A DNA stretch of 24,170 nt from Anaerolineales bacterium (GCA_012032575.1 JAAUSP010000039.1:1-24170); one strand, 5' to 3'. Counted from the stretch's first letter, positions 1 to 7,911 are shown. The notes: generated from the sequence alone by a model not told the origin. Program-made: numbers and translations.

Positions 1-452
1 CCGTGAATTATGATAATTTTGAAACGCTGCCGGGCGCGTATGCCTTTCGGCTCTATCGTAATTATGATGGCAGCGGCAGTAAGTTTGGCGATGTCAGTGT
101 CAGCGCGGCCAGCGGCGATCAGAGCCAACTGGCTATTTATGCTGCCCAGCGCAGCAGCGACAGCGCCCTGACCCTGGTGATTATCAACAAAACCGGCGGC
201 ACCTTAACCGGGGATGTTTCCCTGGCCGGTTTCACCCCGGCGGGTAATACGGCCCAGGTGTTTCGTTACAGTGCCGCCAACCTCAATGCTATTGTCCAGC
301 AGGCCAACCAACCGGTGACTCCCAGTAGCTTCAGTGCCTCTTTTCCGGCCAACTCGATGACCCTGGTGGTCATTCCGGGTGCATCAGCGTTCAACTCAGG
401 GGTGTATTTACCGGTTGTGTCAAAATCGTCAGCCATATCGTGCCCTGGTTAA
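1..452 (+). CDS. C-terminal part of a secreted GH44-like glycoside hydrolase (5' truncated by window edge)
   Basis: The reading frame is open from the first bases, so the gene starts upstream; only about 149 residues are visible. The segment with FRLYRNYDGSGSKFGD followed by a beta-rich stretch containing LTLVIINK resembles the C-terminal beta-sandwich of family 44 glycoside hydrolases (endoglucanase/xyloglucanase), which follows the catalytic barrel. The catalytic domain is outside the window, so activity is inferred from family resemblance only. The tail after the beta domain is GVYLPVVSKSSAISCPG; its YLP-type hydrophobic stretch is like the end of the subtilase at 11476-13980, suggesting a shared export or surface-retention signal. 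The protein is probably extracellular and involved in plant or microbial polysaccharide breakdown. Its stop codon overlaps the stop of a small antisense ORF. A GH39- or GH5-type hydrolase with a similar C-terminal sandwich is the main alternative. Confidence 0.65.
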   Translation, partial: VNYDNFETLPGAYAFRLYRNYDGSGSKFGDVSVSAASGDQSQLAIYAAQRSSDSALTLVIINKTGGTLTGDVSLAGFTPAGNTAQVFRYSAANLNAIVQQANQPVTPSSFSASFPANSMTLVVIPGASAFNSGVYLPVVSKSSAISCPG

Positions 453-571
453 AACACGAGTATTTCTCCATCGTAATAAGTCAGCTTGAGGTCCAAACCC
501 AACATTGCCCACTTGTTGAGGGAATGCCGGGTTTTACTTTGTTCAATCCAACCGTAGATTGCCCAGAGCAT
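449..571 (-). CDS. Small hypothetical ORF, possibly a gene remnant
   Basis: A 40-residue frame starting at ATG 571 (MLWAIYGWIEQSKTRHSLNK...) and ending in ...YYDGEILVF. It is too short to be judged by family resemblance and I do not recognise it. The frame is open further upstream, through 612 into the end of the toxin gene in another frame, and its composition looks protein-like. No Shine-Dalgarno sequence precedes the ATG. It lies just downstream of the toxin gene on the same strand and converges on the glycoside hydrolase, sharing stop bases 450-451. It could be a third small gene, a decayed 3' end of an older gene, or chance. Nothing else is seen between 453 and 600. Confidence 0.22.
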   Translation of the reverse strand: MLWAIYGWIEQSKTRHSLNKWAMLGLDLKLTYYDGEILVF

Positions 572-600
572 TGTAGACGGAGCGGTTAGCCACAGAGAAA

Positions 601-960
601 TCAGCGCCAATTGCTCAGATATTCCAGCCGGTCTTGCATCTCGGCGGCAGAACGGGCATTGAGCAGTTTGAGCAGGCGGCGGACAATCACGCCGATTTGC
701 GCCTGATCAGAGACAATAATCCCGGCGTGGTGACGTCCTACCGCCAGATACAGGGTATGCAATTGGGCAAAGTCTCGGGTATTAAACGTGAAAACCGTGC
801 GGTTCAGTGAAGTGGCAAAGTCCAGGTGTTCTTCATCGAAAGCCCCCATTCGGTCAGCCTCTTGAGCGGAGAGGATATCAACATCACGTGAGCGCAGGGC
901 TTTAATAAGCGCCCGGTTAATAGAATCCTCATCCAGGTAGAGTTTGACCGGTTCAGGCAC
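601..960 (-). CDS. DUF5615 family PIN-like toxin of a toxin-antitoxin pair
   Basis: About 119 residues with the PIN-like DUF5615 pattern: N-terminal KLYLDEDSI with acidic residues on the first strand, a middle AFDEEH segment, and TFNTRDFAQL after the next strand, where family members carry the conserved Asp of a presumed metal site. The likely role is an RNase-type toxin neutralised by the DUF433 protein encoded just upstream; toxicity is not shown by the sequence. I chose GTG 960 rather than the longer TTG at 975 because GGAG lies 9 bases before the GTG, whereas nothing suitable precedes the TTG. With this start the gene overlaps the antitoxin stop by 8 bases, consistent with translational coupling. 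Length is normal for the family. Confidence 0.8.
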   Translation of the reverse strand: MPEPVKLYLDEDSINRALIKALRSRDVDILSAQEADRMGAFDEEHLDFATSLNRTVFTFNTRDFAQLHTLYLAVGRHHAGIIVSDQAQIGVIVRRLLKLLNARSAAEMQDRLEYLSNWR

Positions 961-1237
961 GAGCCGGGTCTCCAAACTCTTTTTTTACCACTTCCTCGCT
1001 GTTGGCGGCTATATCGGCTTCAATTTCATCCCGGTTCAGGTGGTAATAGGCTAAAGCGGCATAAACTCCGGCCAACGCTAACCCCATCTCGTCGGCAGTT
1101 TCTTCAGGAGTCAGACCCAATTTGTAATAGCCCACAATCGTCCGCACCGTGACACCCGTGCCGGCAATGATCGGCCTTCCCCCTCGTAGTTTGGGGTCTT
1201 TGATGATGAGACCTTCGAGCGTTTGAACTGCTGGCAT
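953..1237 (-). CDS. DUF433 domain antitoxin
   Basis: A 94-residue protein matching DUF433: the segment KDPKLRGGRPIIAGTGVTV near the N-terminus is the family hallmark, followed by a helix-turn-helix-like portion (GLTPEETADEMGLALAGVYAAL) and an acidic C-terminal tail that would wrap the toxin. In known DUF433/DUF5615 pairs the DUF433 protein is the antitoxin and probable DNA-binding autorepressor. It is the first gene of a two-gene minus-strand operon. The ATG at 1237 has an AGAGGT ribosome-binding site 5 bases upstream. A promoter candidate and an imperfect inverted repeat lie upstream at 1284-1366 and could be its operator. Confidence 0.85.
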   Translation of the reverse strand: MPAVQTLEGLIIKDPKLRGGRPIIAGTGVTVRTIVGYYKLGLTPEETADEMGLALAGVYAALAYYHLNRDEIEADIAANSEEVVKKEFGDPARA

Positions 1238-1283
1238 AAAATACCTCTTAGCCCCGATAATCCTGGCGGATCATTTTAACGGA

Positions 1284-1309
1284 AAGCAATCCTCTTTTGA
1301 GGACTGCTT
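1284..1309 (-). promoter_or_regulatory. Imperfect inverted repeat, candidate operator of the toxin-antitoxin operon
   Basis: AAGCA-A-TCCTC, loop TTTT, GAGGA-C-TGCTT: an 11-base-pair stem with one mismatch, 47-72 bases before the antitoxin ATG and just downstream of the predicted promoter. Autoregulated toxin-antitoxin operons commonly carry such a site. It could equally be an mRNA leader hairpin. Confidence 0.4.
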
Positions 1310-1336
1310 AGGAGCTTAAGTTTGCACCTTACTTTT

Positions 1337-1366
1337 ATTATAGCATATCGAACTGATGAGCAACAA
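1337..1366 (-). promoter_or_regulatory. Sigma70-type promoter candidate for the toxin-antitoxin operon
   Basis: On the minus strand TTGTTG (1366-1361) and a perfect TATAAT (1342-1337) are separated by 18 bases. Transcription would start near 1330 and give a leader of about 95 bases that contains the inverted repeat at 1284-1309. The -35 box is weak. Confidence 0.45.
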
Positions 1367-1447
1367 TCGAGCATTTCCTTCTCTGATACAGCCTGGGCAG
1401 CTTTCGATATGGTTTGACCTCGTAGCAGCGCAGCATCAAGCAAAGGT

Positions 1448-1477
1448 TTGACACCCCGTTGACTACTACAGTATAAT
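1448..1477 (+). promoter_or_regulatory. Consensus sigma70 promoter of metV-metF
   Basis: TTGACA (1448-1453), 18-base spacer, TATAAT (1472-1477): both hexamers are perfect. Predicted start of transcription is about 1484, about 53 bases before the metV ATG. A second TTGACT lies inside the spacer at 1459-1464 but is too close to the -10 box. The remaining bases between 1367 and 1536 hold no gene that I can support. Confidence 0.75.
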
Positions 1478-1536
1478 CCCCCGCAGTAATTCAACTTGTA
1501 ACCTGTCCAATTCATTCTCACAAGGGGACACCGCCA

Positions 1537-2055
1537 ATGGCGACTTACCTCAAAGAAGGCCAGCGCGCGCCCGGCAGCGAATGGCTCAAAAACCATCCCC
1601 GCTTTCTGGAGTGGTTTTACGATGTCTCCAAACAGATCATTGTTAAAACTTACCCCCTCTTAAAGCGGATCAACCCTAAGTTTGCCGAAAAAGTGATGAT
1701 TCGCGGCGAGGAGATCAGCAAAGGCTGGATGTTCAACTGCCAGATGTGCGGCCAGTGCATTTTGCACAGCACCGGCATGACCTGCCCCATGACCTGCCCC
1801 AAGAATCTGCGCAACGGTCCCTGCGGTGGCGTCCGGGCCAACGGCCACTGCGAAGTCATCCCCGAACTACCCTGCATCTGGGTGCAGGCATGGGAACGCA
1901 GCCAGCAGATGCCGGCCTACGGCCACGAAATGCAGTGGATTCAGCCGCCGGTTAATCGTACCTTACAGGGCACTTCCGCCTGGATCAACCTGGTTGAAAA
2001 GATAGATACCGAAACCCCGCCCGGCTGGAAAATGGCGGAAATCAAAGGAAACTGA
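1537..2055 (+). CDS. metV: MetV-like methylenetetrahydrofolate reductase C-terminal (Cys-rich) protein
   Basis: A 172-residue protein of the MTHFR_C family. Eight cysteines cluster at residues 68, 71, 74, 83, 87, 96, 105 and 113 around the family signature CPMTCPKNLRNGPCGG, pointing to iron-sulfur and/or zinc binding. In acetogens the homologue MetV pairs with MetF in the methylene-THF reductase of the Wood-Ljungdahl methyl branch and is thought to help bring electrons to the flavin subunit. Here metF follows 87 bases downstream on the same strand, which supports the assignment. ATG 1537 has AAGGGG 9 bases upstream. The N-terminal 60 residues are basic and lack a signal peptide, so the protein should be cytoplasmic. 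The protein ends inside the first unit of a 9-base tandem repeat. Confidence 0.85.
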   Translation: MATYLKEGQRAPGSEWLKNHPRFLEWFYDVSKQIIVKTYPLLKRINPKFAEKVMIRGEEISKGWMFNCQMCGQCILHSTGMTCPMTCPKNLRNGPCGGVRANGHCEVIPELPCIWVQAWERSQQMPAYGHEMQWIQPPVNRTLQGTSAWINLVEKIDTETPPGWKMAEIKGN

Positions 2056-2120
2056 GGAAACTGAGGAAACTGAGGAAACTTTCTTTCGCAGTTCCCTCAG
2101 TTCCCCTCAGTTCCTTTAGT
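2047..2120 (+). repeat. 9-base tandem repeat with downstream complementary copies (intercistronic foldback)
   Basis: GGAAACTGA occurs three times in direct succession from 2047, followed by GGAAACT (to 2080). After a 9-base gap come imperfect complementary copies built on CCTCAGTTCCC (2089-2120). The AACTGAGG units can pair with the CCTCAGTT units in several registers, giving a strong but slippery hairpin. It starts within the last metV codons, contains the metV stop and ends 12 bases before the metF ribosome-binding site. It could protect the 3' end of metV, attenuate metF, or simply be a slippage-expanded foldback. Confidence 0.8.
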
Positions 2121-2142
2121 TCTCGCTCTTCAGGAGTTCACC

Positions 2143-3156
2143 GTGACCACATCTCTCTCCTCATCCGAACAGCCGATGCGCACCGGCAGCCGCCTGGAAC
2201 GGGTGCTGCGTTCGGGTCGTTTTGCCGTCACGGCTGAACTGAACGCCCCCGACAGCGCCGACCCCAATGACGTTTATAAAAATGCCCTGGTCCTGGCCGA
2301 AGTGTGTGATGCCATCAACGCCACTGATGGCTCCGGGGCCAACTGCCACATGAGCAGTATGGGCTGCTGCGCGTTGTTGACTCGCGCCGGTTACGAAGCG
2401 GTGCTCCAGATAAGCTGCCGCGACCGCAACCGTATCGGTATTCAGGGCGATATTCTGGGGGCGGCGGCGATGGGGGTGAAAAATGTCCTCTGTCTGACCG
2501 GCGACGATGTATCCAACGGCGACCAGCCGCAGGCCAAACGAGTCTTTGATTTCGACTCGATCCAACTGCTGCGGGTGGCTAAAATGATGCGCGATCAGGG
2601 CGTCTTTCTGAGCGGGCGCAAACTAACCACCCCACCCGAGCTCTTTTTAGGCGCAGCCGAAAATCCGTTTGTCCCCCCCCTCGACTGGCGGCCGCTGCGT
2701 TTGGGCAAAAAGGTCGAAGCCGGGGCTGATTTTATCCAGACCCAATATTGTTTCGATGTACCGCGCATGCAGCAGTTCATGCAGCGCGTGCGCGATCTGG
2801 GGCTACACGAACGGGTGTTTATCCTGGTGGGGGTCGGCCCCATCCGTAATGAAAAAGTGGCCGAATTTATGCGCAACAAAGTGCCGGGGGTGTGGATCCC
2901 GGATGCGGTAGTTGACCGTCTGACCAAAACCCCCAAAGAGCAAAAAGTGGAAGAAGGCATGCGTATCTGTGTCGAGATTATCCAGCAGGTGCGCGAGATT
3001 GAAGGAGTTCACGGGGTCCACCTGATGGCCTATCGCCAGGAAGAAATGGTCGCCGAGATTATCAAACGGGCCGGACTGCTGCCGCGCCGCGCCCGGCGTG
3101 AACTCCCCCGCGCCGCCTCAACCGAGATTTTAGTCCCTGAAACACCGCCGCTGTAA
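2143..3156 (+). CDS. metF: Methylenetetrahydrofolate reductase, MetF family
   Basis: A 337-residue TIM-barrel flavoprotein of the MetF family that reduces 5,10-methylene-THF to 5-methyl-THF. Visible landmarks are the N-terminal strand with VTAELNAPDSAD (the conserved acidic substrate-binding strand), the central NVLCLTGDDVSNGDQP segment matching the family's flavin-contacting LTGDD motif, AGADFIQTQYCFDV (the conserved Q-T-Q-x-x-F/Y motif), and ILVGVGPIRN near the end of the barrel. GTG 2143 is preceded by AGGAG at 6 bases. The co-located metV suggests a MetVF-type enzyme of the Wood-Ljungdahl methyl branch rather than the NADH-dependent housekeeping type. The electron donor cannot be read from sequence. 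The last ~25 residues are Arg/Pro-rich and outside the barrel. Confidence 0.9.
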   Translation: MTTSLSSSEQPMRTGSRLERVLRSGRFAVTAELNAPDSADPNDVYKNALVLAEVCDAINATDGSGANCHMSSMGCCALLTRAGYEAVLQISCRDRNRIGIQGDILGAAAMGVKNVLCLTGDDVSNGDQPQAKRVFDFDSIQLLRVAKMMRDQGVFLSGRKLTTPPELFLGAAENPFVPPLDWRPLRLGKKVEAGADFIQTQYCFDVPRMQQFMQRVRDLGLHERVFILVGVGPIRNEKVAEFMRNKVPGVWIPDAVVDRLTKTPKEQKVEEGMRICVEIIQQVREIEGVHGVHLMAYRQEEMVAEIIKRAGLLPRRARRELPRAASTEILVPETPPL

Positions 3157-3367
3157 TCCCTTAAAACTGACCTCATCATAACGATGTGTCATGTATCCAA
3201 ACATACGATGACATTCGTTACTACCGTTAAACTTGCCGCAAATCTATACTTGGTATACACTACCAGGCAGAGATGTACTACTGCATTGAGGCGTAGTCTT
3301 GGCAAAAAAGTATAGTTGGATTAAACCGAGCAAGTTGTTTTGTGCTTCTGACCGGGGCCGAAACAAC
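3157..3367. other. Intergenic stretch downstream of metF
   Basis: No gene is supported here. The only structure is an imperfect hairpin at 3187-3213 (TGTCATGTAT / ATACGATGACA with one bulged base), about 30 bases after the metF stop. It lacks a T-run and may be an mRNA end-protecting stem. Confidence 0.4.
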
Positions 3368-3414
3368 AAAGCAAACGGCGCTATGATAAGTAAACATAGC
3401 GCCGTTTGCTTTTT
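3368..3414 (+). terminator. Strong intrinsic terminator after metV-metF
   Basis: A perfect 15-base-pair stem (3371-3385 with 3395-3409), extended by three A-T pairs to 18, a 9-base loop and a T-run at 3410-3414. It should end metF transcription and isolates the operon from the oxidoreductase downstream. The A-run on the left arm means it may also work on the minus strand. Confidence 0.85.
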
Positions 3415-3480
3415 AGTCACAGGAGGTGTGTTTGCCGCCAGATAAGTTTATCCATCTCAGTTTCAAACTAATTTGTTTCA

Positions 3481-3513
3481 CGCTCAAAGCGGGTCTGCGA
3501 CCCCCTCCGAGCG
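3481..3513 (+). promoter_or_regulatory. Nested hairpin in the leader of the aldehyde:ferredoxin oxidoreductase gene
   Basis: GGGTC-tgc-GACCC (3491-3503) is nested inside CGCTC (3481-3485) / GAGCG (3509-3513). It lies 60-90 bases before the preferred start codon. It does not match any riboswitch consensus that I can recall with certainty, including the molybdenum/tungsten cofactor class. The region 3415-3572 otherwise has no supported gene. Confidence 0.25.
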
Positions 3514-3572
3514 GTTATCATGTTTGTTTTTGGTTTATCAAATTTTAGTATCAAAAAAATAAGGAGATTCCT

Positions 3573-5397
3573 ATGGCACTTTGGTGGATTTACCGATAAA
3601 GTAGCTCGCATTAATTTGAGTGACGGCACGGTTAGTTATGAAGGCGTCAACGAGGCTGATGCCCGCAAATATCTCGGCGCGCGCGGCCTGGGCGTCAAAT
3701 ATGTTTTTGATAATGGTCCCGAGGTTGACCCACTTTCGCCCGATAACATTCTATGCGTGATGAATGGCCCGTTGACCGGCACGGACGTGAATATGAGCGG
3801 CCGCCTGTGTGTGGTCACCAAATCGCCCTTGACCGGCACCGTCACCGACAGTCACATGGGCGGCTGGACCGCGGCCAAACTCAAATGGGCCGGCTTTGAT
3901 GCCTTGATTTTCAAAGGCAAAGCCGACAAACCCGTTTATGCCTACGTGGAAAACGGCGAGGTTAGCCTGCTCGATGCCGGCGATCTGTGGGGCAAAGGCA
4001 TTCATGAAACGCTTAAAATTCTGCGCCAGCGCCACGGCGAAGAGTGCGATGCGATGGCTATCGGCCCGGCGGGTGAAAACCTGGTGAGATTTGCCTGCTG
4101 GGTTAACATCCACGACCGGGCTTCGGGTCGAGGCGGCACCGGCTGCGTGGCCGGCAGCAAAAACCTGAAGGCGATTGTTATCAAAAGCGACAAAAAGAAT
4201 CGCCCCAAGCCAGCCAACAAGGAAGCCGATAAAGCGGCCCGCAAACACGCCCTGGCTAATATTATGGACGAGGCCAATATTACTTCCCCACGCAAGGGTG
4301 GTTTGAGTGTTTACGGCACCAACGTGCTGATGAACATTACCAGCAGCATCGGCGCGCTGCCGGCCAACAACTCGCAGGTCACTTCTTTTGGCGAAAGAGC
4401 CGAAAAGATTTCGGGTGAATACGTCAAAGAGAACATTCTGGTCAACGACCCCACCTGCCACGCCTGCCCGGTAGCCTGCAAGAAAGAAGTGGAAGTGACC
4501 GAAGGGCCTTTCAAAGTTCATATGGAGAGCGTCGAATACGAACCGGCCTGGTCGGTTGGGGCTAACTGCGGCAACGACGACATCGCCGCCGTAGCTTACA
4601 TTATTGACCTGGCCAATGACTACGGCTTCGATGCGATTGAAATCGGCCAGGCGCTGTCGGTTTATATGGAAGCCAGCCAGCGCAGTTACACCAATGGCGA
4701 TGGCAAGCTGGATTGGGGCGATACTGAGGGCATGGTCGAGACATGCCGCAAAATCGTGTACCGCGAAGGCGTCGGCGATAAGCTGGCCAACGGCGTGATG
4801 GCTGCCGCCAAAGCCTGGGGCCACCCCGAACTCGCTATGACCGTCAAGGGTCAGGCTATCCCGGCCTACGATCCGCGCGGTTTGAAGGGCATGGGCATTG
4901 CCTATGCCACCAGCAACCGGGGCGCTTGCCACCTGCGTGCCTACACCCCCGCCGCCGAATTGGGCGTCATGCCCTTCGGTTCGCTCAAGGTTGACCCGCT
5001 GGCCTGGGAAGGCAAAGGCAAGCTGGTCAAAATCTTCCAGGATGTCCACGCCGTGTCTGACTCGCTGGACCTGTGCAAGTTCTCCGCTTTTGCCATGGGC
5101 ATGGACGAGTATACGGCCCTGTTCAACGGCGTCACCGGCTTGAACTACAGCGCCGCCGAAATGTTGCAGTGCGGCGAGCGGGTTTACAACCTGGAGCGCC
5201 ACTACAACAACCTGGCCGGTTTTGCCGAAGGCTCCGACTATCTGCCCAAACGCTTTGTCGAAGAACCCAGCACCATGCCCGGCTCCGAAGGCCACGTCTG
5301 CGAACTGGATCAAATGCTGGCCGAGTACTACGCCGAGCGCGGCTGGGAAAACGGGGTAGTGCCGGAGGCCAAGCTGAAGGAACTGCAAATCGTATAA
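3573..5397 (+). CDS. Aldehyde:ferredoxin oxidoreductase (tungstopterin enzyme), frame break near the start
   Basis: About 607 residues after frame correction, close to the ~605 of Pyrococcus furiosus AOR. The family oxidises aldehydes to acids (or the reverse) with ferredoxin, using a tungsten bis-pterin and one [4Fe-4S] cluster. Landmarks: SHMGGWTAAKLKWAGFDA and GRGGTGCVAGSKNLKAIV in the pterin-binding N-domain; CHACPVAC gives cluster cysteines 295, 298 and 302, and DLCKF gives Cys501, the same spacing as the P. furiosus ligands (288, 291, 295, 494). The true start is most likely ATG 3573, with AAGGAG 6 bases upstream. That ATG is out of frame by one base; dropping one T from CTTTGG at about 3579-3583 gives MALGGFTDKVARI, a normal AOR N-terminus. 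The uninterrupted frame could only start at ATG 3520 with an atypical leader. It stands alone between two terminators. Confidence 0.9.
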
Positions 5398-5445
5398 CGG
5401 GAGTAGGATTTCACTTTAAGTTGCCGGTGAAAGCCGTTTGAAATA

Positions 5446-5489
5446 AAAACAGTAGCGAAGAGCTTGTTCTTCGCTACTGTTTTCTTTTT
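5446..5489 (+). terminator. Intrinsic terminator after the aldehyde:ferredoxin oxidoreductase gene
   Basis: A perfect 16-base-pair stem (5446-5461 with 5468-5483), a 6-base loop, then TTTTCTTTTT. It starts 48 bases after the stop codon. Confidence 0.9.
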
Positions 5490-5664
5490 AAATGATCTTG
5501 TCAGAGGGTAGCTCAGCCCAAAAGCTTTTTTTATGCGTTAAGGCGTCGTAGCCAAAGTTACCTCAGAGGAAGAGACAAAAATCCTTAAATCCCACCGTAA
5601 CGAGTATTGGACACCGTCTCACCGCTTCCACTCAAAAGCAGTCCGGCTTTATCCATTCTTTACA

Positions 5665-5690
5665 TAGAAAACAAACAATCAGGCCGATAA
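5665..5690 (+). promoter_or_regulatory. Possible sigma28 (FliA-type) promoter of the chemoreceptor gene
   Basis: GCCGATAA at 5683-5690 is identical to the classical sigma28 -10 box. TAGA (5665-5668) stands 14 bases upstream in place of TAAA. It lies about 80 bases before a chemotaxis gene, the usual setting for such promoters. The octamer also occurs by chance inside coding regions of this window (for example near 4224 and 9368), so support is modest. The rest of 5490-5773 shows no gene or riboswitch that I can name. Confidence 0.3.
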
Positions 5691-5773
5691 ATTGAACAGA
5701 AGCACGCTGTCATCTTATTTAACTCAAACGGTCATAGTCCAATTGACTCGTTTAGACTCAAAGGAAAATGAAT

Positions 5774-7891
5774 ATGAAACTAAATATTCGGAACAAACTT
5801 TTGTTGGGGTTTCTGGCCGTTCTGGTCTTAACCGGGCTGGTCGGAGGGGTGGGCATAATGAGCATGGGCCGGATGGATGCCCTGGATACTTTTATGTATG
5901 AAAACCATCTTATCGGCTCAAACCTGGCTCAGGAAATGCGGTATTACATTGCTGCAATTGGGCGCGATTATCGCCATGCCATAATTTTTATTGACGATAA
6001 AGAAATTGTCAATTCAAAACTTGAGGCCATCGCCAAGTGGCAGGCCGGTACAGACGAGAATATGGCTCAACTTGAAAATTTGATAATCAGTGAAGAAGGC
6101 CGGGCCAAATGGGTTGCTGCCCAAAAATCCTGGGAGGCCCTGAAAGTTGAGTTATCACCTGTTTTAGAGGAAATTCAGGCTGGTAATGTAAGTCAGGTCA
6201 CAGATAAGTTGCCGGCATTACTCAAACAGGGAGACCTGACCATTGCGGAGATTGATAACCTAGCTGAACTAAAATCAGAACAGGCCAAAGCAGCCTCGGC
6301 TGAAAATACGGCCACTTATACTTCGGCCCGCCTACAGCTTATTGGATTGATCGCCGGAGCCATCATCGTAGGCTTGGGGGTCGGCTTTTTCCTGGCCCGC
6401 TCCATCTCCAATGCCGCTCGCCAAATGGCTGGAGTGGCCCAGGGAATTGCCCGGGGCAACCTGAACCAAACCATTACGGTTAAGAGTAAAGATGAGCTGG
6501 GTGATATGGCGACAGCTTTTGGCCAGATGATCACCTACTTGCAGGATATGGCTGCTGTTGCCGGCCACATTGCCAGCGGAGATTTAACCCAAGAAGTAAT
6601 CCCTCAATCAGAACAAGATGCGTTGGGCAATGCTTTTGCCCGAATGATCACCCACCTGCGCCAGTTGGTGAGTGATCTAACCCGGAGCGCTCATACTGTC
6701 GGCGTGGCCTCCAGCCAACTGGCGGCCACGGCTGAACAAGCTGGTCAGGCCACCAGCCAAATTGCCACCACCATCCAGCAGGTGTCTACAGGCGTGGCCC
6801 AGCAGACCGACGGAGTCACCCGGGCTGCCTCTTCAATCGAGCAAATGGCTCGAACGATTGATAGTGTTGCCAAAGGGGCGCAGGAACAGGCTATCGCCGT
6901 GACCAAATCGTCAGATATTACTGTACAAATGAGTGCGGCTATTCAGCAGGTAGTGGCCAATGCTCAGGCAGGGGCCAAAGGTGCAGCCGAGGCGGCTCAA
7001 ACAGCTCAGCAAGGCGCAGCGACCGTCGAAGCAACGGTCAAGGGTATGAACGCCATCAAAGCCAGAGTCGGGTTATCGGCCCAAAAAGTGTTGCAAATGG
7101 GCCAGCACTCTGATCAGATTGGGGCCATTATCGAGACAATTGACGACATTGCCTCGCAGACAAACTTACTGGCCCTCAACGCGGCTATCGAAGCGGCCCG
7201 AGCGGGCGAACACGGCAAAGGCTTTGCCGTAGTAGCCGATGAAGTACGGAAGCTGGCCGAGAAGTCAGCCACGGCAACCAAAGAGATTGCCGGTTTGATC
7301 AAGGGTATTCAACAGACGGTGGCCGAAGCGGTGCAGGCAATGGAAGAAGGGACGGTTGAAGTAGAGCGGGGGGCTGAGCGGGCACAAGAAGCCGGCCAGT
7401 CTTTGACCGCTATTCTGCGGGCCGCCGAAGCCGTTACCCGCCAGGTCGCTGAGATTTCAGAGGCTGCCGAGCAGATGAGCACTGCCTCCAATAAGCTGGT
7501 GGATGCTATGGATAGCGTCTCGGCGGTGGTGGAAGAGAACACAGCCGCCACCGAAGAGATGGCCGCCAGTTCGGGCGAAATGACCCAGGTGATTGACCAT
7601 ATTGCCAGTGTGAGCCAGGAAAACAGTGCCTCCGTTGAGGAAGTGAGCGCCTCGACCGAAGAGATGAACGCCCAGGTAGAAGAGGTTATTGCCTCAACCC
7701 AGTCCCTCAGCCAGATGGCCCAGCTCCTGCTTCAAATCGTGGCTCAATTTAAACTTTCCCATGATGACAACCGGACTGGCCTCCACCCTTCCGCACCCGT
7801 TCATCAAAATGGGTCCGCTCCGGCAGAACGCACCCTTAGCCACAAGTCTGTTCAGGATTATCCTATGCCAGTCACAAACGGACGGCATTGA
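5774..7891 (+). CDS. Methyl-accepting chemotaxis protein
   Basis: A 705-residue transmembrane chemoreceptor. Order of parts: first membrane helix at ~8-28; an extracytoplasmic four-helix-bundle sensor at ~30-185; second membrane helix at ~187-209; a HAMP domain; a second HAMP-like unit ([20 protein letters not shown]); then the long signalling coiled coil with the hairpin tip core [20 protein letters not shown] and [17 protein letters not shown] (about 450-500). The tip signals to a CheA/CheW complex. The C-terminus is a disordered tail without the NWETF-type CheR docking peptide. ATG 5774 is preferred over ATG 5768 because AAGGA at 5761-5765 is 8 bases from the former and only 2 from the latter. 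No chemotaxis or flagellar genes are adjacent, so the behaviour it controls cannot be told. Confidence 0.95.
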   Translation: MKLNIRNKLLLGFLAVLVLTGLVGGVGIMSMGRMDALDTFMYENHLIGSNLAQEMRYYIAAIGRDYRHAIIFIDDKEIVNSKLEAIAKWQAGTDENMAQLENLIISEEGRAKWVAAQKSWEALKVELSPVLEEIQAGNVSQVTDKLPALLKQGDLTIAEIDNLAELKSEQAKAASAENTATYTSARLQLIGLIAGAIIVGLGVGFFLARSISNAARQMAGVAQGIARGNLNQTITVKSKDELGDMATAFGQMITYLQDMAAVAGHIASGDLTQEVIPQSEQDALGNAFARMITHLRQLVSDLTRSAHTVGVASSQLAATAEQAGQATSQIATTIQQVSTGVAQQTDGVTRAASSIEQMARTIDSVAKGAQEQAIAVTKSSDITVQMSAAIQQVVANAQAGAKGAAEAAQTAQQGAATVEATVKGMNAIKARVGLSAQKVLQMGQHSDQIGAIIETIDDIASQTNLLALNAAIEAARAGEHGKGFAVVADEVRKLAEKSATATKEIAGLIKGIQQTVAEAVQAMEEGTVEVERGAERAQEAGQSLTAILRAAEAVTRQVAEISEAAEQMSTASNKLVDAMDSVSAVVEENTAATEEMAASSGEMTQVIDHIASVSQENSASVEEVSASTEEMNAQVEEVIASTQSLSQMAQLLLQIVAQFKLSHDDNRTGLHPSAPVHQNGSAPAERTLSHKSVQDYPMPVTNGRH

Positions 7892-7911
7892 TCATTTGAA
7901 GTGTAGAAATC

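Noticed and set aside
1276..1596. 106-codon minus-strand frame across the metV promoter
   Set aside because: It runs through the consensus promoter and into metV, has no ribosome-binding site and no protein-like motifs.
2047..2120. Possible CRISPR-like repeats after metV
   Set aside because: A 9-base unit without spacers, with complementary copies forming a foldback; not a CRISPR array.
3751..5388. 545-codon open frame on the minus strand opposite the AOR gene
   Set aside because: It is the mirror of a GC-rich, strongly biased coding frame; the translation is low-complexity (Gly/Ala/Val/Phe-rich) with no family motifs, whereas the plus strand encodes a clear AOR.
5490..5660. Possible cyclic-di-GMP or other riboswitch before the chemoreceptor
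   Set aside because: Fragments such as GTAGCC and GGCGTCG look suggestive, but I cannot assemble a consensus core; a covariance-model search would be needed.
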